DNA of 49,007 nucleotides from an uncultured Clostridia bacterium (GTDB lineage: Bacteria > Bacillota > Clostridia > TANB77 > CAG-508), in contig CALXUC010000010.1 in NCBI GenBank assembly GCA_944391575.1, forward strand, positions 1-49,007, written 5' to 3'. Both the position numbers and the translations under genes were made by a program. Shown here piece after piece: positions 32,921 through 40,596 of this stretch. Each line of letters starts with the position of its first letter. Position 1 is the first letter of the stretch. The notes beneath the pieces were generated by a model. The model had not been told where the DNA came from. It ran no database searches and was given only the letters and a program-made list of their open reading frames with translations.

Positions 32921-33898
32921 ATGTTAGATATAAAAATACAAGAAAAAATCACAAACGTAGAAAATATGCTAAAAAGAGAACTAGAAAACATAAATAATTT
33001 AGAAAAATCTACAGAAGATAATAAAAAATATTTAATGGAATCGCTAGAAATAATGTCTAAAAATTTTAATGCTGAAAATATAATAGAAGAATCATGTATG
33101 TTACCTCAACTTTTTAAGACACTAAACGATTCTATTGATAAGGCTAATGCTAATATCACAATATTGAAAGATTTAGAAAATAGTATAAATTCAATATTAT
33201 TCACAATATCTATGCAGTCTTCTAATGAAAATATAAATGAAGAAGATATAAGTAATCAGTTAAATTTATACAACTTAAAAAAGATGGAAAACAAAAATGA
33301 AATTTTAAATAATACGACATATGTAGAAAAATTTATAAATTCATCAAAGCCAATAATAAACAACTTTAAAGATAATGTTACTCCTTCTAAGGAAGATATT
33401 ATTAAAGAATTTAAAGAAAAAAGGAAAGAAAATCAAGAAGGTGAAATTATTAATAATACCAATAAGGAAGATGATATACTATATAAGCCATATAAAATAC
33501 AAGAAAATAATACATTATTAATATCAGAAAAGCAAGAAAAAATATTCTTGCCATATACTTTAAGTAATTTATCTAAATACACAGTAGATGAAGAAAAATC
33601 TTTAGAAGATATTGTAAGAGAAAACTTTATAATACCTTTACATACATTTAGAAATCCAACAATTTCTAGATTTAAGGAGACATATAACTTGGCTAGAAAT
33701 AAAAGTAATTATTCGTTATTAAAAAGTTTTAATTTTGCTGTAGAAGTAATGTTTAAAAGAAACTTAAATCCAGCTATCATAGTGGCTTGTAAAAATGTAG
33801 ATGAGCTAAAGGATTACTTAAATTGCTTAAAAGAACAAAAACTAGATTCATTCAAAGCGTTTAATATCAAGTATGAAATGAATCCAATGAAGATATAG
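32921..33898 (+). CDS. Uncharacterised coiled-coil protein
   Basis: A 325-residue soluble protein I cannot assign. The first 120 residues are strongly helical and probably coiled coil (IQEKITNVENMLKRELENIN and onward), the middle (about 150-200) is low-complexity and charged, and the last 130 residues look globular (FLPYTLSNLSKYTVDEEKS to the end). The ATG at 32921 follows ACAGGTGA with correct spacing; an upstream GTG at 32912 lies in that site. It stands alone between tuf and the accessory patch, with its own promoter and terminator. Confidence 0.7.
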   Translation: MLDIKIQEKITNVENMLKRELENINNLEKSTEDNKKYLMESLEIMSKNFNAENIIEESCMLPQLFKTLNDSIDKANANITILKDLENSINSILFTISMQSSNENINEEDISNQLNLYNLKKMENKNEILNNTTYVEKFINSSKPIINNFKDNVTPSKEDIIKEFKEKRKENQEGEIINNTNKEDDILYKPYKIQENNTLLISEKQEKIFLPYTLSNLSKYTVDEEKSLEDIVRENFIIPLHTFRNPTISRFKETYNLARNKSNYSLLKSFNFAVEVMFKRNLNPAIIVACKNVDELKDYLNCLKEQKLDSFKAFNIKYEMNPMKI

Positions 33899-33905
33899 AA
33901 TTATC

Positions 33906-33945
33906 ACAAAAGACACTTCAATTTATTATGTTGGAGTGCCTTTGT
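33906..33945. terminator. Terminator after the gene at 32921
   Basis: ACAAAAGACACTTCAA pairs with TTGGAGTGCCTTTGT with two imperfect positions, ending in a T-rich stretch. Confidence 0.7.
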
Positions 33946-34038
33946 TTATAAATCAGCAAATGGTCTATTATAGTTTGAAAGTAAAAACTTTCATAACTAT
34001 GTGTGCCTTTAGAAATTCAAGAAAGGACCGATTATAAT

Positions 34039-35031
34039 ATGAAAATAAAAGATGAGAGAGGAATAAGTTTAATATTAATCTTAATAATACTTGTAATAAT
34101 ATTATTAATTGTATTTGTCAGTTTAAGAATAGTTAATCCACAAGACGATAAACAAAATAAAAATGAAAGTAATACTCTAATAACAGTCGAAGAAAGTGAC
34201 ACTCCGCCTATTCCCGATGGATATTATTATGTAGGAGGTACTAAAGATACAGGTTTTGTTATTTCTGATAATATAGAAGATATGGATGCCACTAATTATA
34301 CAGCTCAAGATAATTTAAAAGGAAATCAATGGGTTTGGATACCAGTAAATGATATAGATAGTATAATAGAAAAAAGAAAGAGTGAAAACAATTATTATGA
34401 ACCAGGAATGGTAGTAGGTAGTGATGGAACGGCATTTGACTATACAGAATATGCGTTAGCTGGTTTCGATTCTTATGAAGATATGGAAAATGAAATAATG
34501 AATAGTTATCAAACAATGTTAGAAAGCGTAAGAAAATATAAAGGCTTTTATATAGGTAGATACGAACTTAGTGAAAACGGAGTAAAGAAAGGAAGTACGT
34601 TAACGCAAAAATTTTGGTATGAGCTATATAAAAATTGTAAAGAATTAGACGATGATAACGATTCTGTAATGACTATAATGATATGGAGTGCGCAGTGGGA
34701 CGCAACGTGCGAATGGCTTAAAAGTTGTAACTATAATATAGAAGACTCTTCAACATGGGGAAATTATGCCAATAATACTGCTGAAGGTGCAGGTGAGTAT
34801 AGAGAAACTGGATATAGTGAAGAATGGAAAGCTAATAATATATACGATTTCGCAGGTAATTATTGGGAATGGACACAAGAACCTTATAGAAATGTATATA
34901 GAATAACTAGAGGTGGACATTGGGAATTTACTGGTGATAGAAGCCCTGCAAATAGTTTTGATAGAACTTTGCCTACAAATGAAATTGCTGTAGTTACAAC
35001 AACTAGAGCTACATTAATCATTATGCCGTAA
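34039..35031 (+). CDS. Surface protein with prepilin-like N-terminus and SUMF1/FGE-like domain
   Basis: A 330-residue protein. The N-terminus MKIKDERGISLILILIIL has a short basic head, then Gly before a long hydrophobic stretch, resembling a type IV prepilin signal, though Glu at mature position 5 is missing. The rest is a formylglycine-generating-enzyme-like (SUMF1) domain: GNQWVWIPV, YKGFYIGRYE, SAQWDATCEWLK, IYDFAGNYWEWTQE and RITRGGHWEF. The same domain occurs twice in the giant protein at 43007. The Cys pair of true FGE is not seen, so a structural or binding role is more likely. The start is the ATG after GAAAGGACC. Confidence 0.8.
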   Translation: MKIKDERGISLILILIILVIILLIVFVSLRIVNPQDDKQNKNESNTLITVEESDTPPIPDGYYYVGGTKDTGFVISDNIEDMDATNYTAQDNLKGNQWVWIPVNDIDSIIEKRKSENNYYEPGMVVGSDGTAFDYTEYALAGFDSYEDMENEIMNSYQTMLESVRKYKGFYIGRYELSENGVKKGSTLTQKFWYELYKNCKELDDDNDSVMTIMIWSAQWDATCEWLKSCNYNIEDSSTWGNYANNTAEGAGEYRETGYSEEWKANNIYDFAGNYWEWTQEPYRNVYRITRGGHWEFTGDRSPANSFDRTLPTNEIAVVTTTRATLIIMP

Positions 35032-35055
35032 AAATTAAATGTAATTGGATATTAT

Positions 35056-35092
35056 AAAAAATACTAGAACTTAAAAGACTCTAGTATTTTTC
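35056..35092. terminator. Bidirectional terminator between the SUMF1 gene and hicB
   Basis: AAAAATACTAGA (35057-35068) pairs with TCTAGTATTTTT (35080-35091), with T-runs on both strands. It separates convergent genes. Confidence 0.85.
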
Positions 35093-35125
35093 CGTATATA
35101 ATAAAATTTATAGTCTAAAGAATTA

Positions 35126-35527
35126 TTAGTTAATATTTAATTTTGCTTTTAAAGCCTCTTGTAATACTTGTGAAAAATTAGTATTATTTTTTTCAGCAAG
35201 AGTATTTAGCCACATAGGAATTGTTAATGTTTTCTTTACAGCCGTGTTATTATATTTTTTTCTATATTCGTTTAAGTCTAAATATACTAAAGTTATAAAT
35301 TCATTTTCTTTTAATTCAGTATTGTTATGTGGTGGCAATGAAGGTTTAGGTAATTCGTTGTCTGTTAAATCACATAAATACAAACCCATAGCATCTTGTG
35401 CCATTTCGTAAGCTTCATCGATAGTTTTCCCTTCTGTTGTACATCCTATTAAATCAATAAAATCAACAATATAACTATTATTTTCGGTATCATAAGTAAA
35501 AATTGCTGGATACATACATTTTTTCAT
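35126..35527 (-). CDS. hicB: HicB-like antitoxin, without HicA
   Basis: A 133-residue HicB protein. The N-terminal half is the partial RNase-H-like fold (YPAIFTYDTENNSYIVDFIDLIGCTTEGKTIDEAYEMAQDAMGLYL, shown here in part only), and the C-terminal KKTLTIPMWLNTLAEKNNTNFSQVLQEALK is a ribbon-helix-helix DNA-binding segment. HicB neutralises the HicA RNase and represses its operon. No HicA gene is seen on either side, so this is an orphan or a remnant. The start follows GGGGGGAAATCA. A good promoter with palindromes lies upstream. Confidence 0.85.
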   Translation of the reverse strand: MKKCMYPAIFTYDTENNSYIVDFIDLIGCTTEGKTIDEAYEMAQDAMGLYLCDLTDNELPKPSLPPHNNTELKENEFITLVYLDLNEYRKKYNNTAVKKTLTIPMWLNTLAEKNNTNFSQVLQEALKAKLNIN

Positions 35528-35576
35528 TGATTTCCCCCCTAAATTAATATATGTATAAAATTAAAATTTATTTAAG

Positions 35577-35593
35577 CAGGACTATTTTAGTCC
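35577..35593 (-). other. Small hairpin in the hicB leader
   Basis: AGGACT and AGTCCT pair around ATTTT or its complement. It falls in the 5' untranslated region of hicB, about 50 bases before the start codon, and may regulate or stabilise the message. Confidence 0.4.
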
Positions 35594-35634
35594 TGACCTT
35601 TTTAAAATCTTATTTGCCAGACCTTTTCTTAAAT

Positions 35635-35663
35635 ATCATACTACGTATTAACACGTGTGTCAA
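35635..35663 (-). promoter_or_regulatory. Promoter and probable operator of hicB
   Basis: On the minus strand TTGACA (35663-35658) and TATGAT (35640-35635) have a 17-base spacer. That spacer holds two palindromes, ACACGTGT (35651-35658) and TACGTA (35642-35647), likely binding sites for the ribbon-helix-helix domain of HicB, giving autorepression. Confidence 0.7.
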
Positions 35664-35785
35664 CACCTTAACAATTATTTTTTTATATCTTTCAAATTAT
35701 GTATAAAACCTATTGCAAATTTTTTGAATTTATAATGAAATTTAAAAAAATACATGATATAATGTTAATTGTTAAAAAATAAATA

Positions 35786-35812
35786 AATTTGGCAGACAGT
35801 GTCTGCCAAATT
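35786..35812. repeat. Perfect palindromic hairpin
   Basis: AATTTGGCAGAC (35786-35797) is mirrored exactly by GTCTGCCAAATT (35801-35812) around AGT. It is GC-richer than its surroundings and overlaps the start of the DUF1016 remnant. It may mark a rearrangement junction or be an operator. Confidence 0.6.
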
Positions 35813-36291
35813 GCCTTGGTCTCATAATGTTTTATTGATAAGTAAAGTTAAAGATAAAGAAATAAGAAATAGGAAATGGATTTGCATTTGTCGGAAATCA
35901 ATATAAGATAACGGTAAGTGATATAGATTATTTCATAGATTTATTATTTTATCATTTAGAATTAAGATGTTATGTTGTAGTGGAATTAAAAGCAAGAAAA
36001 TTTAAACCTACTGATGCAGGGCAGTTGAATTTTTATTTATCAGCGATAGATGATATCCTTAGAAAAGAAGGAGATAATCCAACAATTGGGATATTACTAT
36101 GTAAAGAAAAAGACAAACTAACAGCAGAATATGCTTTAAAAGATATAAATAAACCTGTTGGCGTAAGTGAATATAAACTTTTACAAGATATACCAGAATA
36201 TTTGCAATCACAATTACCAAAAGCAGAAGAAATTGAATTGCATATTAAAGATATTGAAGAAATAGAAAAACAGCAAGATAATGAAGAATAA
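35805..36291 (+). pseudogene. Broken DUF1016 (YhcG-like) PD-(D/E)XK nuclease
   Basis: Two pieces of one DUF1016 gene lie in different frames. At 35811-35873 the frame reads LPWSHNVLLISKVKDKEIRN, the conserved N-terminal domain motif. From 35866 another frame gives GNGFAFVGNQYKITVSDIDYF, IDLLFYHLELRCYVVVELKARKF and DAGQLNFYLSAIDD, running to 36291; it includes the nuclease ELK. The segment between these motifs, roughly 100-150 residues in the family, is missing, along with the true N-terminus. The longest intact open frame begins at GTG 35980 (103 residues) and would lack the first catalytic acid. DUF1016 proteins are often linked to restriction or mobile elements. Confidence 0.8.
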
Positions 36292-36320
36292 TATATCTTT
36301 TAATTTATGCTTAAAACCTC

Positions 36321-36349
36321 TTGCAAATTTTAGAAAATCGTATTAAAAT
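36321..36349 (+). promoter_or_regulatory. Promoter of plsX-rplI-dnaB-tilS
   Basis: TTGCAA (36321-36326) and TAAAAT (36344-36349) at 17 bases. A similar stretch (AAAACCTATTGCAAATTTT) lies at 35707-35725, before the DUF1016 remnant, suggesting duplication of this promoter region. Confidence 0.65.
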
Positions 36350-36380
36350 ATATATACAAAAATTTAAAAATAATATGGGA

Positions 36381-36408
36381 AAGGAGCGTATGATTTCAAG
36401 ATCATACG
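36381..36408 (+). promoter_or_regulatory. plsX leader: Shine-Dalgarno followed by a hairpin
   Basis: AAGGAG (36381-36386) is followed at once by CGTATGAT (36387-36394), which pairs perfectly with ATCATACG (36401-36408) around TTCAAG. Nine bases later comes the plsX ATG, which has no ribosome site of its own. Folded, the hairpin brings the two to normal distance. The stem also hides an ATG (36390) that would open a 20-codon frame (36390-36452) overlapping plsX. Confidence 0.65.
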
Positions 36409-36417
36409 GAATTTATT

Positions 36418-37485
36418 ATGAAAATTTTGTTAGATGCTATGGGTGGAGATAATGCACCAGAAGCAACAATAAAAGGTGCTGTAAGAGCTGCAAAAGAAAT
36501 TGAATCAGAAGTTATAATGATAGGACAAGAAAAAGTAATAATGGAAAAAATAAAAGAAATATATAATGTAGAGAAACTTTCAGATTTAGCGCCAAATTTG
36601 AAAATAAAAAATGCTACAGAAGTTATAGAAATGGAAGATATACCAACACAAGCAATTAAACATAAAAAAGATTCATCAATGGTAGTTGGATTTAATATGT
36701 TAAAAAATGGAGAAGGAGATGCTTTCGTATCAGCCGGAAATTCTGGAGCGTTACTAACAGGAGCGACTCTAATAGTAGGAAGGATAAAAGGTGTAGATAG
36801 ACCAGCGCTAGCGCCAATGTTACCTTCATATAAAAAAGGTTTAATGTTAATTGACGCAGGTTCAAATACTAATTGTAAACCATTAAATTTATTACAATTT
36901 GCACAAATGGCTAATATTTATTTAAAAAATGCACTTCATATTGAAAAGCCAGTAATAGGCTTATTAAATATAGGAACAGAAGAAAACAAGGGTAATGATT
37001 TAATGAAAGAATCATATAAACTTTTAAAAGAAAATGCAGAAGCTTCAGATATGAACTTTGTAGGAAATGTAGAAGGAAGAGAAGCTTTTTTGGGTAAAAT
37101 AGATGCTGTAGTAACAGATGGCTTTACTGGAAATATATTTTTAAAAACAATAGAAGGCTTTGGAAAACTAGTAAAATTAAGTTTAACAGAAAGTTTAAAG
37201 AAAAATATATTTAGCACTATAGCAGCAGTACCAGCGCTACCGGGTATTAAAAGATTTACTAAGACAATGGATTATAAACAATATGGAGGAGCGTTATTCT
37301 TAGGAGTAAAACAACCAGTAGTAAAAGCACATGGAAGCAGTGACGATTACTTATTTTACACAACTATAAAACAAGCAGAAAACTTCGCTAAAAATGGTGC
37401 CGTAGAAATGATGAAAAAAGAATTTGAAAAATTAAGAACAAAAACTGCAGAAACAGAAAAAATAACAAATACAGAAAGGAGATAA
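36418..37485 (+). CDS. plsX: Phosphate acyltransferase PlsX
   Basis: A 355-residue enzyme that makes acyl-phosphate from acyl-ACP, the first committed step of phospholipid synthesis in Firmicutes. The start [20 protein letters not shown], the middle [19 protein letters not shown] and [18 protein letters not shown] mark the family at full length. The start codon is fixed by the conserved N-terminus, although no Shine-Dalgarno sequence is adjacent (see the hairpin upstream). In many Firmicutes plsX sits with fapR, fabD and acpP; here rplI and dnaB follow instead, three bases after its stop. No FapR operator is recognisable. Confidence 0.96.
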   Translation: MKILLDAMGGDNAPEATIKGAVRAAKEIESEVIMIGQEKVIMEKIKEIYNVEKLSDLAPNLKIKNATEVIEMEDIPTQAIKHKKDSSMVVGFNMLKNGEGDAFVSAGNSGALLTGATLIVGRIKGVDRPALAPMLPSYKKGLMLIDAGSNTNCKPLNLLQFAQMANIYLKNALHIEKPVIGLLNIGTEENKGNDLMKESYKLLKENAEASDMNFVGNVEGREAFLGKIDAVVTDGFTGNIFLKTIEGFGKLVKLSLTESLKKNIFSTIAAVPALPGIKRFTKTMDYKQYGGALFLGVKQPVVKAHGSSDDYLFYTTIKQAENFAKNGAVEMMKKEFEKLRTKTAETEKITNTERR

Positions 37486-37487
37486 TC

Positions 37488-37934
37488 ATGAAAGTAATAT
37501 TATTACAAGATGTAAAAGGAACAGGAAAAAAGAATCAATTAGTAAACGTAAGTGATGGATATGCGAGAAACTTTCTATTCACAAAAAAATTAGCAGTAGA
37601 AGCGACTGTAGATAACGTACAAAAATTAAAAGAATTCAACGCTTCTCAAGATTTAAAGAAACAAAGGGAGATAGAAAATGCTAAAGAATTAGCTAAAAAA
37701 ATAGAAACAATTAAAATATCTGTAAAAGTAAAATCTGGAGATACAGGCAAAATATTTGGTGGAGTTACAAGTGCAAATATATCAGATGAGTTAAAAAAAC
37801 AACATAATATAGATGTAGATAAGAAAAAAATTTTGTTAGAGGAACCTATAAAAATATTAGGCGCATACACAGTTAATATAAAATTATATGAAGGAATTAA
37901 TGCAAAATTAAAAGTTAATGTTGGGAAAGAATAA
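37488..37934 (+). CDS. rplI: Ribosomal protein bL9
   Basis: A 148-residue large-subunit protein. The N-terminal domain [30 protein letters not shown] (in part) and the C-terminal domain with [18 protein letters not shown] are joined by the long helix typical of L9. The ATG lies 2 bases after the plsX stop, with AAAGGAGA inside the end of plsX, so translation is coupled. The rplI-dnaB order is conserved in Firmicutes. Confidence 0.97.
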   Translation: MKVILLQDVKGTGKKNQLVNVSDGYARNFLFTKKLAVEATVDNVQKLKEFNASQDLKKQREIENAKELAKKIETIKISVKVKSGDTGKIFGGVTSANISDELKKQHNIDVDKKKILLEEPIKILGAYTVNIKLYEGINAKLKVNVGKE

Positions 37935-38005
37935 AGATAAAGATTTAAAAATAATTATAATTCTTTTTCAACCAGTTTTGTGCTTTAGGAAGGAATGAAT
38001 TTAGT

Positions 38006-39337
38006 ATGGACAATATAAAATTACCACCACACGATATAGAAGCAGAGCAAGCAGTTTTAGGTAGTATGTTAACAGATAAAGATGCAGTTATAGCGGGTAT
38101 TGAAATTTTAAAACCAGAAGATTTTTATAGAGAAGATAATAAAGCTATATATCAAGCGATATATAATTTATATAGAAAAGGCGAACCTATAGATGTAATA
38201 ACTGTAAAGTCACAACTTATAGAAGAAGGAAATTTTGAAAAAGTGGGAGGGCTAGAATATTTAGCCCTTTTACCAGATAAAGTTCCTACAACTGCAAATG
38301 TTGAAATGTATATAAAAATAATAGAAGAAAAATCTATATTAAGAAATTTAATACAAACATCTAATCAACTTATAGAACTTGGATATTCTCAAAATGAAGA
38401 AGTTGATTATATAATGGATGAGGCTGAAAAAAGAATTTTCAATATAATGAAAAATCGTAATCAAAAAGGTTATACACCTATAAAAGACATCTTAATAGAC
38501 AGTTTCCAACAAATAGAAAGAATGTATAATCAAAAAGATGCAATTAGTGGTATAAGAAGCGGTTTTATAGATTTAGATAGAAAAACATCAGGATTAAATA
38601 ATTCAGATTTAATATTAGTAGCAGCAAGACCTGCTATGGGTAAATCTGCATTTGCTATAAATATTGCTACAAATGTTGCTATGAGAGCTAATGTTCCAGT
38701 AGTTATTTTTAACTTAGAAATGTCTAAAGAACAAGTTGCAAACAGAATTTTATGTAGTGAAGCAATGGTAGATAGCAACAAAATAAAAACAGGTCAAATG
38801 GAAGATTCAGACTGGGAAAAACTTGCTTCCACATTAGGACCTTTATCAGCTTCAGAAATTTATATAGATGATACACCGGGAATATCAATTATGGAAATTA
38901 GAGCAAAAGCTAGAAAATTAAAGTTAGAAAAAAATATAGGCTTAATAGTAATAGATTACTTACAATTAATACAAGGAACTGGAAAAAAAGGTGCAAGCCG
39001 TGAACAAGAAATTTCTGAAATCAGTAGAAGCTTAAAAATATTAGCTAAAGAATTAGATGTACCAGTAATTGCATTATCACAATTATCAAGAGCATCAGAA
39101 CAAAGAAAAGACCACAGACCTATGCTTTCAGATTTAAGAGAATCTGGAGCTATTGAGCAAGACGCAGATATAGTTATGTTTATTTATAGAGATGACTACT
39201 ATAACGAAGACTCACCTAAAAAGGGAGTAGCAGAAATCATATTGGCAAAACATAGAGGCGGCTCAATAGGTACAATAGAATTATTGTGGCTAGGCAATTA
39301 TACAAAATTTGTAGACTTAGATAAAAGAGATATGTAA
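38006..39337 (+). CDS. dnaB: Replicative DNA helicase DnaB
   Basis: A 443-residue hexameric helicase (called DnaC in Bacillus). The N-terminal domain (PPHDIEAEQAVLGSML) is followed by a linker and the RecA-like motor: Walker A ARPAMGKSAFAIN, Walker B LIVIDYLQLI, and the switch region RESGAIEQDADIVMFIYRDD. Length is normal and there is no intein. The ATG follows TAGGAAGGAATG. It unwinds DNA at the fork; the clamp-loader gene holB is in the same window but in another operon. Confidence 0.97.
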   Translation: MDNIKLPPHDIEAEQAVLGSMLTDKDAVIAGIEILKPEDFYREDNKAIYQAIYNLYRKGEPIDVITVKSQLIEEGNFEKVGGLEYLALLPDKVPTTANVEMYIKIIEEKSILRNLIQTSNQLIELGYSQNEEVDYIMDEAEKRIFNIMKNRNQKGYTPIKDILIDSFQQIERMYNQKDAISGIRSGFIDLDRKTSGLNNSDLILVAARPAMGKSAFAINIATNVAMRANVPVVIFNLEMSKEQVANRILCSEAMVDSNKIKTGQMEDSDWEKLASTLGPLSASEIYIDDTPGISIMEIRAKARKLKLEKNIGLIVIDYLQLIQGTGKKGASREQEISEISRSLKILAKELDVPVIALSQLSRASEQRKDHRPMLSDLRESGAIEQDADIVMFIYRDDYYNEDSPKKGVAEIILAKHRGGSIGTIELLWLGNYTKFVDLDKRDM

Positions 39338-39402
39338 GATTTCAGTTGTTTAGATCATAATTCTTTTATTTTAAATATAAATTATTTAAAAGGAGCATTA
39401 AT

Positions 39403-40383
39403 TTGGAAAAACTTGTACTAGATTATATAAAGAAGAATAACTTAATAGCCGAAAACGATAAGGTCCTAGTAGCAGTATCAGGGGGGCCTGATTCTATATG
39501 TTTACTAAATATTTTATATAATCTAAAATCCGACTTAAAAATTGAATTATTTGTAGCACATGTAAATCACTTAATAAGAAATGAGGCAAAAAGCGACGCA
39601 GAATTTGTAAAAGAATATTGCGAGAATAGAGGTATTAAGTTTTTTTATAAAGAATACAATATAAAAGAAAAGGCAAAAGTAGAGAAAATTAGCGTAGAAG
39701 AAGCGGGAAGAAATGCTAGATATGGATTTTTTGAGGAAATTGCTAAAGAATATAATATAAACAAAATAGCAATAGGGCATAATAAAAATGATTTAGCAGA
39801 AACTTTAATCATGAATATTATAAGGGGCACAGGAACGCAAGGATTAAAAGCAATTCTCAATAAAAATGGTATCTATATAAGACCATTATTAGATATTAGC
39901 AGAGAAAAAATCGAAGAATATTGTGAAAAAAATAATTTAAAACCTAGAATAGATTTAACGAATTTTGAGAATAATTATACTAGGAACAAAATAAGAAATA
40001 TAGTAATTCCGTATTTAAAAGAAGAATTTAATCCTAACATTGTAGAAACATTAACAAGATTATCTAAAATAGCTATAGAAGAACAAGATTTTATTAATAT
40101 GGAAGTTGAAAAATACTATAACGAAATTGTAATAAACGAAGAAGAAAATAGTATAAAAATTGAAGGAAAAAAATTCTCAAAATTACATATAGCTATAAAA
40201 AAACGAATAATTTTATATATAATAAATAAATTATTTGGAAATACTAAACAAATAGAAAAAAAGCATATAGAAGACATAATAAAATTAATAGATAATAATA
40301 TAGGAAATAAATATTTAACACCTAACAAAAATTTAAAAATAAGTATAAGGAAAGGAATTGTGGTGTTTAATAAAACATATTAA
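39403..40383 (+). CDS. tilS: tRNA(Ile)-lysidine synthetase TilS, short form
   Basis: A 326-residue enzyme that adds lysine to C34 of tRNA-Ile(CAU). The ATP-pyrophosphatase motif SGGPDS lies at 26-31, and HNKNDLAETLIMNIIRGTGTQGL is conserved. The start is TTG, after AAAAGGAGC. It is shorter than the 430-470 residues usual for TilS and appears to lack most of the C-terminal tRNA-binding part. Short TilS forms exist, so I treat it as functional. Immediately after its stop lies a decayed hairpin element. tilS-hpt-ftsH is the usual order; hpt is missing. Confidence 0.92.
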   Translation: MEKLVLDYIKKNNLIAENDKVLVAVSGGPDSICLLNILYNLKSDLKIELFVAHVNHLIRNEAKSDAEFVKEYCENRGIKFFYKEYNIKEKAKVEKISVEEAGRNARYGFFEEIAKEYNINKIAIGHNKNDLAETLIMNIIRGTGTQGLKAILNKNGIYIRPLLDISREKIEEYCEKNNLKPRIDLTNFENNYTRNKIRNIVIPYLKEEFNPNIVETLTRLSKIAIEEQDFINMEVEKYYNEIVINEEENSIKIEGKKFSKLHIAIKKRIILYIINKLFGNTKQIEKKHIEDIIKLIDNNIGNKYLTPNKNLKISIRKGIVVFNKTY

Positions 40384-40475
40384 AGTACTTATATATTAAT
40401 ATTTTGTAATCAAAGACCCAGATTGTGTCACAATAGCTATGTTTTGACTAAAAATAGCTATATATCAAGCTTTTA
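40384..40475 (+). repeat. Interspersed hairpin element, copy G (forward, decayed)
   Basis: The right arm (AAATAGCTATATATCAAGC) and loop (GACCCAGATTGT, AGCTATG) are well kept, but the left arm has many changes (ACTTATATATTAATATTTTG), so the hairpin no longer closes. It starts right after the tilS stop codon. The right flank TAAGTTGTTA matches the extended copies. Confidence 0.85.
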
Positions 40476-40526
40476 GGAAGTGTATTTTAAGTTGTTACAC
40501 ATAATTTGATTTTTTTGCAAAAAAAC

Positions 40527-40555
40527 TTGAAAAACTAGTATAAATATGGTATAAA
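40527..40555 (+). promoter_or_regulatory. Promoter of ftsH
   Basis: TTGAAA (40527-40532) and TATAAA (40550-40555) at 17 bases, about 40 bases before the start codon. Confidence 0.7.
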
Positions 40556-40596
40556 ATATATGTAATTTATAATTAAAAATTTGGGAGGAAATTAAT

